Under the pieces are notes generated by a model that was given only the letters and a program-made list of their open reading frames with translations, did not search any database and was not told where the DNA came from. DNA of 64,000 nucleotides from Tissierellales bacterium (lineage in GTDB: Bacteria; Bacillota; Clostridia; Tissierellales; Sedimentibacteraceae): assembly GCA_018433765.1 (NCBI GenBank), contig JAHDQO010000005.1:124001-188000 (forward strand), read 5' to 3'. The first letter of the stretch is position 1, and the number at the start of each line of letters is the position of its first letter. Position numbers and translations under genes: made by a program. This document shows, one piece after another, positions 36,754 through 45,967 of the stretch.

Positions 36754-37502
36754 TATACTTTAGGTTGAAGATAATGATGACTTAAATTTTTATATACTTC
36801 ATAAAGATTTTTTTCAATTTTCTTATAAATTGCATTAAAATATAAAGAACCATACTCATAAAATATTGTTGAATCTAAATTAGGATAGTTGTAATAGTGA
36901 TTTTCTTTTATACCAAAGTCTTTTCTGATAGTATTTTCATAATATCGTGCATAACCTTCTTTCCACTCATAAAATGTAATATATTTAATGTCATTTAAAT
37001 TCAGCTTTTCAAATAATTCTTGCTTCATAAGTATAGAGTCATTAACCATGTTCTGTTCTAATAGCAGTACAGATTTTAAATAATATTTAATAAAATATTT
37101 ATTTGAATAGTCAAAATTATAATATATATCCCACATCATCTTATCTATATTAAGTTCTTTTTTTATCAGCATTTCATAATTTTCGTATTGATAGCAGTGA
37201 ACAAATTCATGAAATACATAAATCATATTAATTTTGCTTTTAACGATTTCTTTTCCTAAAATACAGCATGCTTTATATTTAAATTCTTGTACAGGAAATG
37301 ACGCAGCTGTTCTATCAGAAAAGTTTTTTTTCATAGTTACTTTTTTTGCATATTCATATCTATTAGTAATCTCATTATATTCATATATAGAAATAGTATT
37401 AAACTCTGCAATTCCTATTGGATATAGTTTATTAAAAAATGGATATAGTTTGTTTATTTTTTTATAATTTGAAATTACATTTGATAAAAAATTCTCTAAC
37501 AT
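36753..37502 (-). CDS. HExxH metallopeptidase-like protein of the RiPP cluster
   Basis: 249 residues from the ATG following AGAGGTGG; an in-frame ATG at 37556 would overlap the ABC gene but has no ribosome site. A zinc-peptidase motif HEFVH lies at about residue 100 and a possible third ligand glutamate about 85 residues later in YEWKEGYARYYEN. There is no signal peptide or membrane helix, so it is probably cytoplasmic. As last gene of the cluster, and because the exporter has no C39 peptidase domain, it is the best candidate for removing the leader peptide. I recognise no named family. Confidence 0.65.
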   Translation of the reverse strand: MLENFLSNVISNYKKINKLYPFFNKLYPIGIAEFNTISIYEYNEITNRYEYAKKVTMKKNFSDRTAASFPVQEFKYKACCILGKEIVKSKINMIYVFHEFVHCYQYENYEMLIKKELNIDKMMWDIYYNFDYSNKYFIKYYLKSVLLLEQNMVNDSILMKQELFEKLNLNDIKYITFYEWKEGYARYYENTIRKDFGIKENHYYNYPNLDSTIFYEYGSLYFNAIYKKIEKNLYEVYKNLSHHYLQPKV

Positions 37503-37548
37503 GATGAATTTACCACCTCTATATTCAAAGATTAAGCTTACAATTTTA

Positions 37549-39249
37549 TCAAGCATTGTTAGTACTGTAAATTTGATTATAAAAAAGTTTATTGAATGTT
37601 TTTGAATTATTTAAAGCATCATCAATACTTGAATATATCTCACATCCATTATCTAAATCTGTAAGTACTACTACTTTGTCCATGTCATTTATACTAGAAA
37701 ATCTGTGTGATATTTTTATTATTGTCTTTCCTTCAATATACTTTTCTATGCATTCAAATAATTTATTTTCAGATTCAGAATCTAATGCTGATGTAGATTC
37801 ATCAAAAACTATTAAATCAGGATCATACATTAACATTCTTGCTATATTTATCTTTTGTTTTTGTCCACCAGATAAATTACCACCAGTGTCTAATAAATCA
37901 ATATCAATACTTCCAACATCATTTATTAAATCTTTCATAAAAGGTTCATTGCATATTTTATCTAGTAAATGTTCATTATATTTATTTTCTATACCGATAA
38001 CAATATTTGATTTTAAACTTCCGGGAAATATACTTACATTTTGATTAACAACAAAAACTTTACTTCTTAGAGATTCTAATGAATATTCGTTTAGTTTGAT
38101 ATCATTAATATAAATTTTGCTGCTTTGATATAGGCCTAAAAGAATATTCAGTAAAGTTGATTTACCTACACCAGATTTGCCAACCAATGCTAATTTATCT
38201 CCCTTTTTTATACAAAACTTTGTATTTTTTAGAATATTACTTACACTATTATCATATGAAAAATTATCAAGGTTAAATTCTAATGTATCTATGTTGTTCA
38301 AAGTTTTTGTACCAGTATTTATTTCATTTTTTAAAAAAACACTATCATTTAAAAATAAAATAGAAGCTCTTAAGTCTCTTAAACCTATATTTGTATTTTT
38401 TAATTCTACAAGTGCATTAAAATATATATTTAAAATCATTTGTATGAAAATTATATCTTGTAAATAAAATTCATTTTTCAAATACAAAAAAACGCAAAAT
38501 ACTAATATTAATATCTTAATTATAGTAATTATCCCTTCTAGAATAATGCTTACTTTACCGGCATAAATATTTACTTTATTATTTTCACTTTCTATTTTTT
38601 CTACATATTTTGATACTTTATTAGAAAAGTTATTATATTTAAAACTTTGCTTTATGAAATCAATGTTTTTGCATAAATTAATAATATTTTTAAAGTTAGT
38701 AGAAGTTAAATTTTGCATTTTTAAACATAAATTCTGCAATTTTAAATTTAATCTCTTATAGAATATAACATTAACAATAAATAATGCAACAAAAAGGGCA
38801 GTAATAACAAAATTAAAAGTCGAGGATATTATTAAACTTATACAAATAGTAATAATTGAAACTATAAATCTTGTTACATTATTACATATAAAATTTGATA
38901 TATTATTTAAACTATCATTGATTCTTGAAACGTAATAAGTTGTATCAAAATTTTTCAACAATGAATAATCTACTTTAAACATAGATTCATATAGTTGTTT
39001 AGATTCTTTAACTTTAATATTTTTATTAAATTGATATCTAATAAAGTTGCTTAAATATCTTAGGAAATAAATTAATAGTATACATACTAAAATACTAATA
39101 CCATATATGTAAAAATCTCTATTAAGTTCTACTAAACTTAACATCTCTCTAATTAAAATAGGATTAATAAATTGCAAAATAACAACAATAGAATTTAATA
39201 TTAAAAAGATTAGAATGTATTTAATATATTTCTTAATATAATGTTTCAT
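37549..39249 (-). CDS. ABC transporter, membrane plus ATPase (RiPP exporter)
   Basis: 566-residue half-transporter: six hydrophobic segments in residues 1-310, then an ATPase domain with Walker A VGKSGVGKSTLLN, signature LSGGQKQKINIARML and Walker B LIVFDESTSALDSESE. There is no N-terminal C39 peptidase domain, and a full exporter would be a homodimer. It lies 45 bases after the radical SAM gene with its own GGAG site, so it should export the modified peptide. The sequence is unusually Asn/Ile/Phe-rich. Confidence 0.88.
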   Translation of the reverse strand: MKHYIKKYIKYILIFLILNSIVVILQFINPILIREMLSLVELNRDFYIYGISILVCILLIYFLRYLSNFIRYQFNKNIKVKESKQLYESMFKVDYSLLKNFDTTYYVSRINDSLNNISNFICNNVTRFIVSIITICISLIISSTFNFVITALFVALFIVNVIFYKRLNLKLQNLCLKMQNLTSTNFKNIINLCKNIDFIKQSFKYNNFSNKVSKYVEKIESENNKVNIYAGKVSIILEGIITIIKILILVFCVFLYLKNEFYLQDIIFIQMILNIYFNALVELKNTNIGLRDLRASILFLNDSVFLKNEINTGTKTLNNIDTLEFNLDNFSYDNSVSNILKNTKFCIKKGDKLALVGKSGVGKSTLLNILLGLYQSSKIYINDIKLNEYSLESLRSKVFVVNQNVSIFPGSLKSNIVIGIENKYNEHLLDKICNEPFMKDLINDVGSIDIDLLDTGGNLSGGQKQKINIARMLMYDPDLIVFDESTSALDSESENKLFECIEKYIEGKTIIKISHRFSSINDMDKVVVLTDLDNGCEIYSSIDDALNNSKTFNKLFYNQIYSTNNA

Positions 39250-39294
39250 TCTCTATACTCCAATCTAATATATTGATATTTATTTGTTTATGAA

Positions 39295-40599
39295 TTAACC
39301 ACAAGATATTTTGGTTTTTTCAATTGCATCTTTAGCATCAGCTTGTAAGAAATCGCAAAAATATGATATATGATCTGTTAAAGATCCATATACTTTATAA
39401 GCAATAGCTCTACACCCTCCACCGCATATATGTCTGTAACTGCAATCTTTACATTTTTCTATATCATCAACACTTAAATTAGATAACAGTTTTGTTATGT
39501 CACTATTAATTAATTCTTCATACCAGTTTTCATTTAAAATATTGCTAATTTTAAGCTCTTTGGTCATTAAATTTTGGCAAGGATAAATATTACCGGCTGG
39601 ATCTAGCGCTATAATACTAGTTGCTGCACCGCATGCGAGTTTATTTAAAATACTGATAAAATTAACATTTTTAGGGCGTATACTACTAGGATTTTCTAGC
39701 TTTCTATATTTTGGTACTAAAGGAATTTCACTATAATTATTAGGTATAAACCATCCATGTGTACTTTCTATTCCATATTCTTCATAGAGCTGTTTTGAAA
39801 AATGTTCAACATCATCAATATTATTTTTATTAACAACACTTCGAACTAAAATTTTATCTTTATTATATTCTGAAAATAGCTTAAGTGTTGAAATTATATC
39901 ATAATAATTAACATCACTCCTGTTTTTAGAGTTTATGTTAATATCAAAACTGTCGAGACTTACAGTAAATTTATCTACTATGTCTATCAAATCGTAGAAT
40001 TGATCCTTTAGAAGACTGCCATTAGTTAGCACTTCAATATATGTATTTTTATCCTTCACTGATAATATTAATTCTTTTAAATCTTTTCTTATTAAAGGTT
40101 CTCCACCAGTGAAAATAAATTTAACAACACCTTGCTTTTTTAATTTCTTTAATATTTTTATCCATTCAGATGTACTGAATTCTTTATAATCTTTATTAAT
40201 AAGTGTTCTATTATAGCAGTATGAACAATTAAAATTACATCTTAATGTTGCATGTATATAAGCTACTTTTAAATTACCTTGCTTTAATTTTTTTAAATAG
40301 CCAATATGATTTAATTTTTCTATTTGCATATCATTATTGGAAGCGAATAATATTTTTACTTCTATTAATTTATTGATGAATTTATTTATTTCATCATTAC
40401 ATACATCTAAATTATATTTCGAGATAAAGTAATTTCTTATCTCATTGATAGAGATATTGCCATTGCTATTATAGATATAATCAATTAAATTTTTTGATTT
40501 TTCATTTATTTCTATATATTTATCATTTAACGGACTATAAATAAAATATTTATTATTTTTATTTATTTCTATATATTTATCATCATAATATACTTTCAT
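39295..40599 (-). CDS. Radical SAM/SPASM peptide maturase with N-terminal PqqD-like domain
   Basis: 434 residues. Residues 1-90 look like the PqqD-type peptide-recognition domain (winged helix with beta strands). The radical SAM core has CNFNCSYCYN near 120 and GGEPLI. The C-terminal SPASM part has CGAATS, PCQNL, CKDCSYRHICGGGC and FC, enough cysteines for two extra 4Fe-4S clusters. Such enzymes install thioether or carbon cross-links in ribosomal peptides. It lies 118 bases after the precursor gene. GGTGAT precedes the ATG. Confidence 0.92.
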   Translation of the reverse strand: MKVYYDDKYIEINKNNKYFIYSPLNDKYIEINEKSKNLIDYIYNSNGNISINEIRNYFISKYNLDVCNDEINKFINKLIEVKILFASNNDMQIEKLNHIGYLKKLKQGNLKVAYIHATLRCNFNCSYCYNRTLINKDYKEFSTSEWIKILKKLKKQGVVKFIFTGGEPLIRKDLKELILSVKDKNTYIEVLTNGSLLKDQFYDLIDIVDKFTVSLDSFDININSKNRSDVNYYDIISTLKLFSEYNKDKILVRSVVNKNNIDDVEHFSKQLYEEYGIESTHGWFIPNNYSEIPLVPKYRKLENPSSIRPKNVNFISILNKLACGAATSIIALDPAGNIYPCQNLMTKELKISNILNENWYEELINSDITKLLSNLSVDDIEKCKDCSYRHICGGGCRAIAYKVYGSLTDHISYFCDFLQADAKDAIEKTKISCG

Positions 40600-40667
40600 A
40601 ATTCATCACCATATTTATTATTTTTTAAAACTAATTTCACATATTTATAAATACTTAATAATATGTT

Positions 40668-40699
40668 TACCCTGATAGATATAAATATCTATCAGGGTA
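40668..40699. other. Perfect 14-bp hairpin between precursor and maturase genes
   Basis: TACCCTGATAGATA pairs with TATCTATCAGGGTA around a four-base loop. No T tract follows on the minus strand, so it is not a standard terminator. It could protect the 3' end of a short precursor mRNA or damp transcription into the maturase, giving more substrate than enzyme. Confidence 0.8.
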
Positions 40700-40716
40700 T
40701 TAAAACTGCTTTTTTA

Positions 40717-40833
40717 CTATTCGTCTAAAATTCCACTTCCTGCACCTGAGCCAGAAGCAATGCCGCATTCACATGCACAATCTTTAGGTTTTTCATTTTC
40801 AAAGTCTACTACTTTTACATCAAAATTTTCCAT
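40717..40833 (-). CDS. Cys-rich RiPP precursor peptide (38 aa)
   Basis: A short gene with GGAGGG seven bases before the ATG. The product is 38 residues: an acidic leader (MENFDVKVVDFENEKPKD) and a core starting CACECG, followed by a run alternating Ser or Ala with Gly and ending ILDE. Three Cys in the first five core residues facing a Ser/Gly/Ala-rich tail resemble the hairpin layout of sactipeptides, in which N-terminal Cys sulfurs bond to alpha carbons in the C-terminal half. It is the first gene of the maturase-exporter-peptidase operon. Coding by position and ribosome site is convincing; the modification type is inferred. Confidence 0.85.
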   Translation of the reverse strand: MENFDVKVVDFENEKPKDCACECGIASGSGAGSGILDE

Positions 40834-41160
40834 GTTCTACCCTCCTTTCCTTCTCATTTTAAGTAAACGTAAATGTCTGTAACCATTATAAAATAATGGT
40901 AAATGTATGTTATTTAATCTTTTGGAATTATAGAGTATTAATTAACAAAGCATGTCCAAAAAATTATACATTTTATAGTAAATATTAACAATAATAACAT
41001 TTATACTAAATTATATACATAATATTAAAATATATATAAAATAACAAAATATAATATATATGTAATTATTTACTATTATAACACAAAAAAGAAATTTTTC
41101 AACAATACATATAAAAATTTTACATTAAGAACATAGCAGATTTTTTTTTATTTTAATGAT
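40834..41160. other. AT-rich non-coding stretch upstream of the RiPP precursor
   Basis: No coding frame with a ribosome site was seen on either strand. It should contain the RiPP operon promoter. A minus-strand TATAAT lies near 40901 within a CCATTAT/ATAATGG dyad flanked by two GTAAATGT repeats, a possible operator. No regulator gene is nearby. Confidence 0.4.
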
Positions 41161-41189
41161 ACAATTATAAATAAACGAAAAATAAATAA

Positions 41190-41301
41190 TGAGAAACAAG
41201 TAATAAGGAAGCTTTATTAACATAAAGCAATATAGTTAAAAAGTAGAGGTTGTTTAACTGTAATATTCCGTGTTTTTCCGTGCCCTTCCGTGGTTAATTA
41301 A
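41190..41301. repeat. Composite repeat: hairpin element copy 9 and CACGGAA repeat copy 3
   Basis: A left arm AATGAGAAACAAGTAATAAGG leads to hairpin GCTTTATTAACATAAAGC (41211-41228). The C-to-T and G-to-A changes at the loop-closing pair are compensatory. TTCCGTGTTTTTCCGTGCCC and TTCCGTGG follow at 41266-41293, the reverse-orientation CACGGAA repeat. Confidence 0.8.
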
Positions 41302-41320
41302 ATAGAAAGGAAATAAATTT

Positions 41321-42535
41321 ATGAAGATTTTACATACATCAGACTGGCATCTTGGTAAGCATCTTGAAGGAAAAGATAGAATAGAGGAACAAAAACTAAT
41401 ATTAGAAGATATAGTGAAATTATCGGAACAAAACGATATAGATATAGTAATTATAGCAGGTGATATTTATGATTCATATAATCCTCCTGTTAAAGCAGAA
41501 AAATTATTTTTTGATACAGTGAAAGAGATAACCAAAAGTTATAAAACTATAGTCATAGCCATTGCAGGTAATCATGACAGTCCTGAAAAATTAACTGCTG
41601 CTAATTCATTAGCTAAAGAACAGGGAATATTCATATTTGGAACAATAAACGATGAAATAGAAGAAACAAATTACGGAGATTTTCATATATACCAGCTAGA
41701 TAAAGGTGTACTCCAAGTGAAAAAAGAAAACGAGACATCAATAATTGCTCTACTTCCTTATCCAAGTGAGAAAAGAATAAATGAAGTTATTACTTGTTCT
41801 ACAGAAGATACAGAAGAGCAGATTGATTATTCTCAAAAGGTTAATCAACTATTTAATAAAATGAGTAAATACTATAAAGAAGATACAATAAATTTTGCTG
41901 TTTCTCATTTATATGTTATAGGTGGAGAAGAGACGGACTCAGAAAGGGTATTGAATGTAGGAGGGAGTTTAGGAGTTAATAAAGCTCATTTACCAAGCAA
42001 AAGCCAATATACAGCATTAGGTCATTTTCATAAACCACAAGTAGTATCTAATAAGAAATCAGCTTTTTATTCAGGATCAATCTTACAGTACAGCAGAAGC
42101 GAGATAAACTATGCTAAGCATATTAAAATTGTGAAAATAAAAGCAGGTCAGAAAGCAGAAATTGAAAATAAATATTTAAACAATTATAAACCAATAGAAT
42201 TGTTTAAATGTAAATCTATTAGTGAAGCAATTGAAAAATGTGAACAAAACAAAAATAAATCAATTTGGGCATATTTTGAAATACAAACAGATAGAGTCCT
42301 TAATCAATCTGAAATAAAAAAAATGTACGAGCTGTTACCTAACATAGTAGAAATAAGACCAACATTTAATGACAGCATAGAAGATTCTGAAGAAATATTC
42401 CTAAAAGAAGATAATATATATGATATGTTTAAAGAATATTATAAAAAAACTTATGGTATAGAACCAGAAAAAGAAGTTCTCGACATGTTTAATGAAATTA
42501 TAGATAAATTAAATACAGAAACTAGTGAGGTGTAA
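41321..42535 (+). CDS. sbcD: Nuclease SbcD, Mre11-like subunit
   Basis: 404 residues. Phosphoesterase motifs are TSDWHLGK, AGDIYDSYNPP, AGNHDSPEK, VSHLY and GHFHKP, and a C-terminal capping domain is present. With SbcC it forms an ATP-dependent exonuclease/endonuclease that opens hairpins and trims blocked DNA ends. AGAAAGGA precedes the ATG and sbcC starts three bases after its stop. This is the second such pair in the window. Confidence 0.95.
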   Translation: MKILHTSDWHLGKHLEGKDRIEEQKLILEDIVKLSEQNDIDIVIIAGDIYDSYNPPVKAEKLFFDTVKEITKSYKTIVIAIAGNHDSPEKLTAANSLAKEQGIFIFGTINDEIEETNYGDFHIYQLDKGVLQVKKENETSIIALLPYPSEKRINEVITCSTEDTEEQIDYSQKVNQLFNKMSKYYKEDTINFAVSHLYVIGGEETDSERVLNVGGSLGVNKAHLPSKSQYTALGHFHKPQVVSNKKSAFYSGSILQYSRSEINYAKHIKIVKIKAGQKAEIENKYLNNYKPIELFKCKSISEAIEKCEQNKNKSIWAYFEIQTDRVLNQSEIKKMYELLPNIVEIRPTFNDSIEDSEEIFLKEDNIYDMFKEYYKKTYGIEPEKEVLDMFNEIIDKLNTETSEV

Positions 42536-42538
42536 ATT

Positions 42539-45442
42539 ATGAAACCCATCAGCTTAAAAATAGAAGGTTTGAACAGTTTTTCAGAAATGCAAACTATAGA
42601 CTTTACAAAATTAACTGAAAAAAGATTATTTGGTATATTTGGTCCAACAGGAAGTGGAAAGACAACAATACTTGACGGTATAACTTTAGCTTTATATGGA
42701 AGTATATCTAGAGGAAGCAGTGAGTTTATCAATTCAAACAAAAAATCAGCATATGTTAAATATGTATTTCAAATAGGTTTAGGCGAAAAAAGAAAAGAGT
42801 ATTCAGTAGAAAGAACATTTAAGAAGAAAAAAAATTCAGATAAAGCACAGCACTATAAATCCATTCTCATAGAAATGGATAGAGATGACAAGGTACTAGC
42901 TGATAAAAAAACAGAAGTTGATGAGGAAATAATAAAAATATTAGGACTAACTAAAGATGATTTCACACGTTCAGTAGTTATACCACAAGGAAAATTTAGT
43001 GAATTTTTAAAATTGAAAAACAAAGAGAAAAGAAAAATGCTAGAAAGAATATTTAACCTGGAAAAATTTGGTCTAAAATTAACAGATGAAGTAAATAAAC
43101 ATAAAAGCAGAAATATAAGAGAAATAGAAAAAATAAATGCATCTTTAGAACAATATAAAAATGTTTCATCAGAAAAAATAGAGGAAAACATAAGACTTAC
43201 AGATAAACTCAACAAAGAAAAAGAAGAAATAGGACATAAACTAGCTTATGTACAAAATGAAAAAAATCAAATACAGAAAATAAAATCAGAACTTGATGAA
43301 TTGATTGAAATAAGAATTAATCTAGAAGAACTTAAATTACAAGAGAAAAAATTAATGGAGCAAAAAGATATTGATAAAAGCAAACAATCAGAAATTGAAA
43401 TCATATATGAAAAAAACAAAGAAGAAGTAAATTCATATGAATTAAAATTAAACCAGCTTTTCATAAGTTCAGAATACAGGAAAATTGTATTTGAATCATA
43501 TAACTCAGAAAAACAAGTAAAAGAACTTATAGAAAAATATAAAATAATTAAATCCAAAAATAATAATTGTAAAAATAACATATTAAAAAACTATCAAAAA
43601 ATTACAGATATAGAAAAAGCATTAATAGAAAAAAATGAAGAATTAAAAAATATAGTAAATAATATAAAAGATATAGAAGATAAAACAGAAGATAACAATT
43701 ATTTTATATCTTTAATGGAAAAAATAAATAATAAAGAAAAAGAATTTAATGATATAAAACAAATAAAAAAAGAGAAGACAGATATAGGAGAAAAGTTTAA
43801 AATATTATCAAAAAACATAAATGAAATTGTTATTGTAATAGATAAATTAAAAAAACAATACAAATTAAAAATAGAAGAATTTAATAAGAAAAATAATGAA
43901 TATGAAAAAAATAAATTAGAAAATATATCTACTTTAATAGCGTCAAAACTCGAAAAAGGTAAACCGTGTCCTGTATGCGGTTCTATAGAACATCCCGGTA
44001 TAGCAAATATATTGCAGGAAAAAAACTATCAAAAATTAATTAGTGAAACAGAAAAAGATGTAAAAAATATAGACAAAGAATTAAATAAAATTCAGATAGA
44101 ATTAATAGAAAAAAAACAATTAAAATCACAGTTAGATACTCAAGCAAATGAATTAATTAATAAAGAAAAATTACTAGAAGATAATGAAACAGTTGATATA
44201 GAGAAAATAAAAGAAGAACTAACAATACTAAAAAGTAGTTTTAAAACAAAAAAAGAAGAATCAGATATTTTAAGAAGAACTCATAAAGAATTAAAAATTA
44301 AAAAAGAGAATTTAAGTCTTAATATAAACAATTTATCATTAGAAAAAGCAAAATTGGAAAAAGGTATTGAATATTATCAAAAAAGTCAATTAGAAAACAA
44401 TATTGAGTTAGAAGAAATTAAAAAATTAGTAAAATACCATAATGATATATTAGAAAAAAATAAACAATCAAATAATATTGACAATTTTTATCAAGAGTAT
44501 AAAAGAATTAATAGCAATGATAAATTTATGGAACAAATTCAGAAAAAGAAAAAGGAAACTGAACTAAAAATAGAAGATAATAATATTCAAAAAAATAAGC
44601 TGATTGAGAAACTGTCAAAATTAGCACAGAAAGAAGCAGTTATAAAAGTAAAAATTAAGTCTTTAGATACAAATAAACAATCATTAATGAATGATATACA
44701 AAATATGTATAAAATTATAGAACAAGAAAAATCGATTAAAACTAGCGAAAAAGAATTATATGATATTACTATAAAAAAAGAAAACAAAATTATAGATAAA
44801 ATTGATGATTTAATGAAAAATAAAGAATTCTGCAATATGAAAATAGGCAGTTTAGCTAAAGAAATAAAAATATTAGAAAATGGTTTAATAAAAATATATG
44901 AGTTAACTAAAACTAAAAACGAAATAGAAAAAGAATTAGACATAGTTAACAAAATTCAAAATTTAATAAAGGGAGGTAGCTTTGTAGAGTTTGCTGCTCA
45001 AAAATATTTAAAATATATATCTTACGAGGCATCTAAAAGACTTAAAAATATAACAAATGAAAGATATGCTCTTGAGATAGATGAAGAAAGTAGTTTTATT
45101 ATAAGAGATGATTTTAATGGAGGAATGAGAAGAGAATGCAGCACTTTATCAGGTGGAGAAACTTTTCTTGTATCATTAGCTCTTGCCCTTTCCTTATCAA
45201 GCCATGTGCAATTAAAAGGAAAAATTCCACTAGAATTCTTTTTCCTTGATGAAGGTTTTGGTACATTAGATGATAACATACTAGAGCTAGTAATAGAGTC
45301 ATTGGAAAAATTAAATGAAGAGAAGCTTACAGTAGGAGTTATAAGTCATTTGAGCAAATTAAAAGATAGAATGCCCGTAAAACTTTTAGTAGAACCTGCA
45401 CAAACTGGTATTTCTGGTACAAAAGTTAGAATAGATTATTAG
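42539..45442 (+). CDS. sbcC: Nuclease SbcC, Rad50-like ATPase
   Basis: 967 residues. Walker A is FGPTGSGKTT near residue 38, long Lys/Glu coiled coils follow, the zinc hook CPVCG is near 478-482, and the signature LSGGETFLVSLALALSLS and Walker B FFLDEGFGTLD are in the C-terminal 100 residues. The hook distinguishes it from the YhaN-like protein at 25031. It holds two DNA ends together while SbcD cuts. GAGGTG lies in the end of sbcD. Confidence 0.95.
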   Translation: MKPISLKIEGLNSFSEMQTIDFTKLTEKRLFGIFGPTGSGKTTILDGITLALYGSISRGSSEFINSNKKSAYVKYVFQIGLGEKRKEYSVERTFKKKKNSDKAQHYKSILIEMDRDDKVLADKKTEVDEEIIKILGLTKDDFTRSVVIPQGKFSEFLKLKNKEKRKMLERIFNLEKFGLKLTDEVNKHKSRNIREIEKINASLEQYKNVSSEKIEENIRLTDKLNKEKEEIGHKLAYVQNEKNQIQKIKSELDELIEIRINLEELKLQEKKLMEQKDIDKSKQSEIEIIYEKNKEEVNSYELKLNQLFISSEYRKIVFESYNSEKQVKELIEKYKIIKSKNNNCKNNILKNYQKITDIEKALIEKNEELKNIVNNIKDIEDKTEDNNYFISLMEKINNKEKEFNDIKQIKKEKTDIGEKFKILSKNINEIVIVIDKLKKQYKLKIEEFNKKNNEYEKNKLENISTLIASKLEKGKPCPVCGSIEHPGIANILQEKNYQKLISETEKDVKNIDKELNKIQIELIEKKQLKSQLDTQANELINKEKLLEDNETVDIEKIKEELTILKSSFKTKKEESDILRRTHKELKIKKENLSLNINNLSLEKAKLEKGIEYYQKSQLENNIELEEIKKLVKYHNDILEKNKQSNNIDNFYQEYKRINSNDKFMEQIQKKKKETELKIEDNNIQKNKLIEKLSKLAQKEAVIKVKIKSLDTNKQSLMNDIQNMYKIIEQEKSIKTSEKELYDITIKKENKIIDKIDDLMKNKEFCNMKIGSLAKEIKILENGLIKIYELTKTKNEIEKELDIVNKIQNLIKGGSFVEFAAQKYLKYISYEASKRLKNITNERYALEIDEESSFIIRDDFNGGMRRECSTLSGGETFLVSLALALSLSSHVQLKGKIPLEFFFLDEGFGTLDDNILELVIESLEKLNEEKLTVGVISHLSKLKDRMPVKLLVEPAQTGISGTKVRIDY

Positions 45443-45603
45443 AAACCTAATAAAAGATTAATAACTGTCTAATTAATTTTTAATAAAAATATTGTATTCT
45501 TATGATATTGAAATAAATATTAGCTACTATTAGAAATAACAACATATAATTATAATTTATTAACTATCAACTAAAATTAATGAAATGGTTAGGAGGAGTT
45601 TAA

Positions 45604-45834
45604 ATGAATAGAAAACTATATAAAAATCCTGCAAAAAAGAAAATAGCTGGTGTATGTCAAGGATTTGCTGAATACTTTGATATAGATCCAACCATTGTTA
45701 GAGTAATATGGTTTATAATTTCATGGTTTTATGGAATAGGTATAGGTATTTATATATTACTATGGATAATACTACCTGACAAAGAAGAAGCTATAGGAGT
45801 AATAGATAAGGATGAAACTTTTTATAAGAAATAA
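45604..45834 (+). CDS. PspC domain-containing small membrane protein
   Basis: 76 residues. The PspC fold is clear: KNPAKKKIAGVCQGFAEYFDIDPTIVRVIW, then one hydrophobic helix and the closing ILPDKEE. PspC proteins sense membrane stress, but short stand-alone members in Firmicutes are uncharacterised. AGGAGG precedes the ATG. It stands alone with a terminator after it. Confidence 0.88.
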   Translation: MNRKLYKNPAKKKIAGVCQGFAEYFDIDPTIVRVIWFIISWFYGIGIGIYILLWIILPDKEEAIGVIDKDETFYKK

Positions 45835-45887
45835 TATTATCAGAAAAAATAAAAAGTCTTTGAAAAACTTAAAATTCAATATATGTT

Positions 45888-45931
45888 AAATTGAGTAAGC
45901 TTAATGTAATAATTTTGGCTTACTCAATTTT
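45888..45931. terminator. Bidirectional terminator between PspC-domain gene and murC
   Basis: AAATTGAGTAAGC pairs with GCTTACTCAATTT across a 17-base loop; T or A tracts lie on both strands. Confidence 0.75.
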
Positions 45932-45967
45932 ATTAACAATGAATTTTGATTTATCTATAGCTTAACT

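Noticed and set aside
40834-41160. Second RiPP precursor upstream of the first
   Set aside because: I scanned the minus strand for short frames with a ribosome site and Cys-rich ends and found none.
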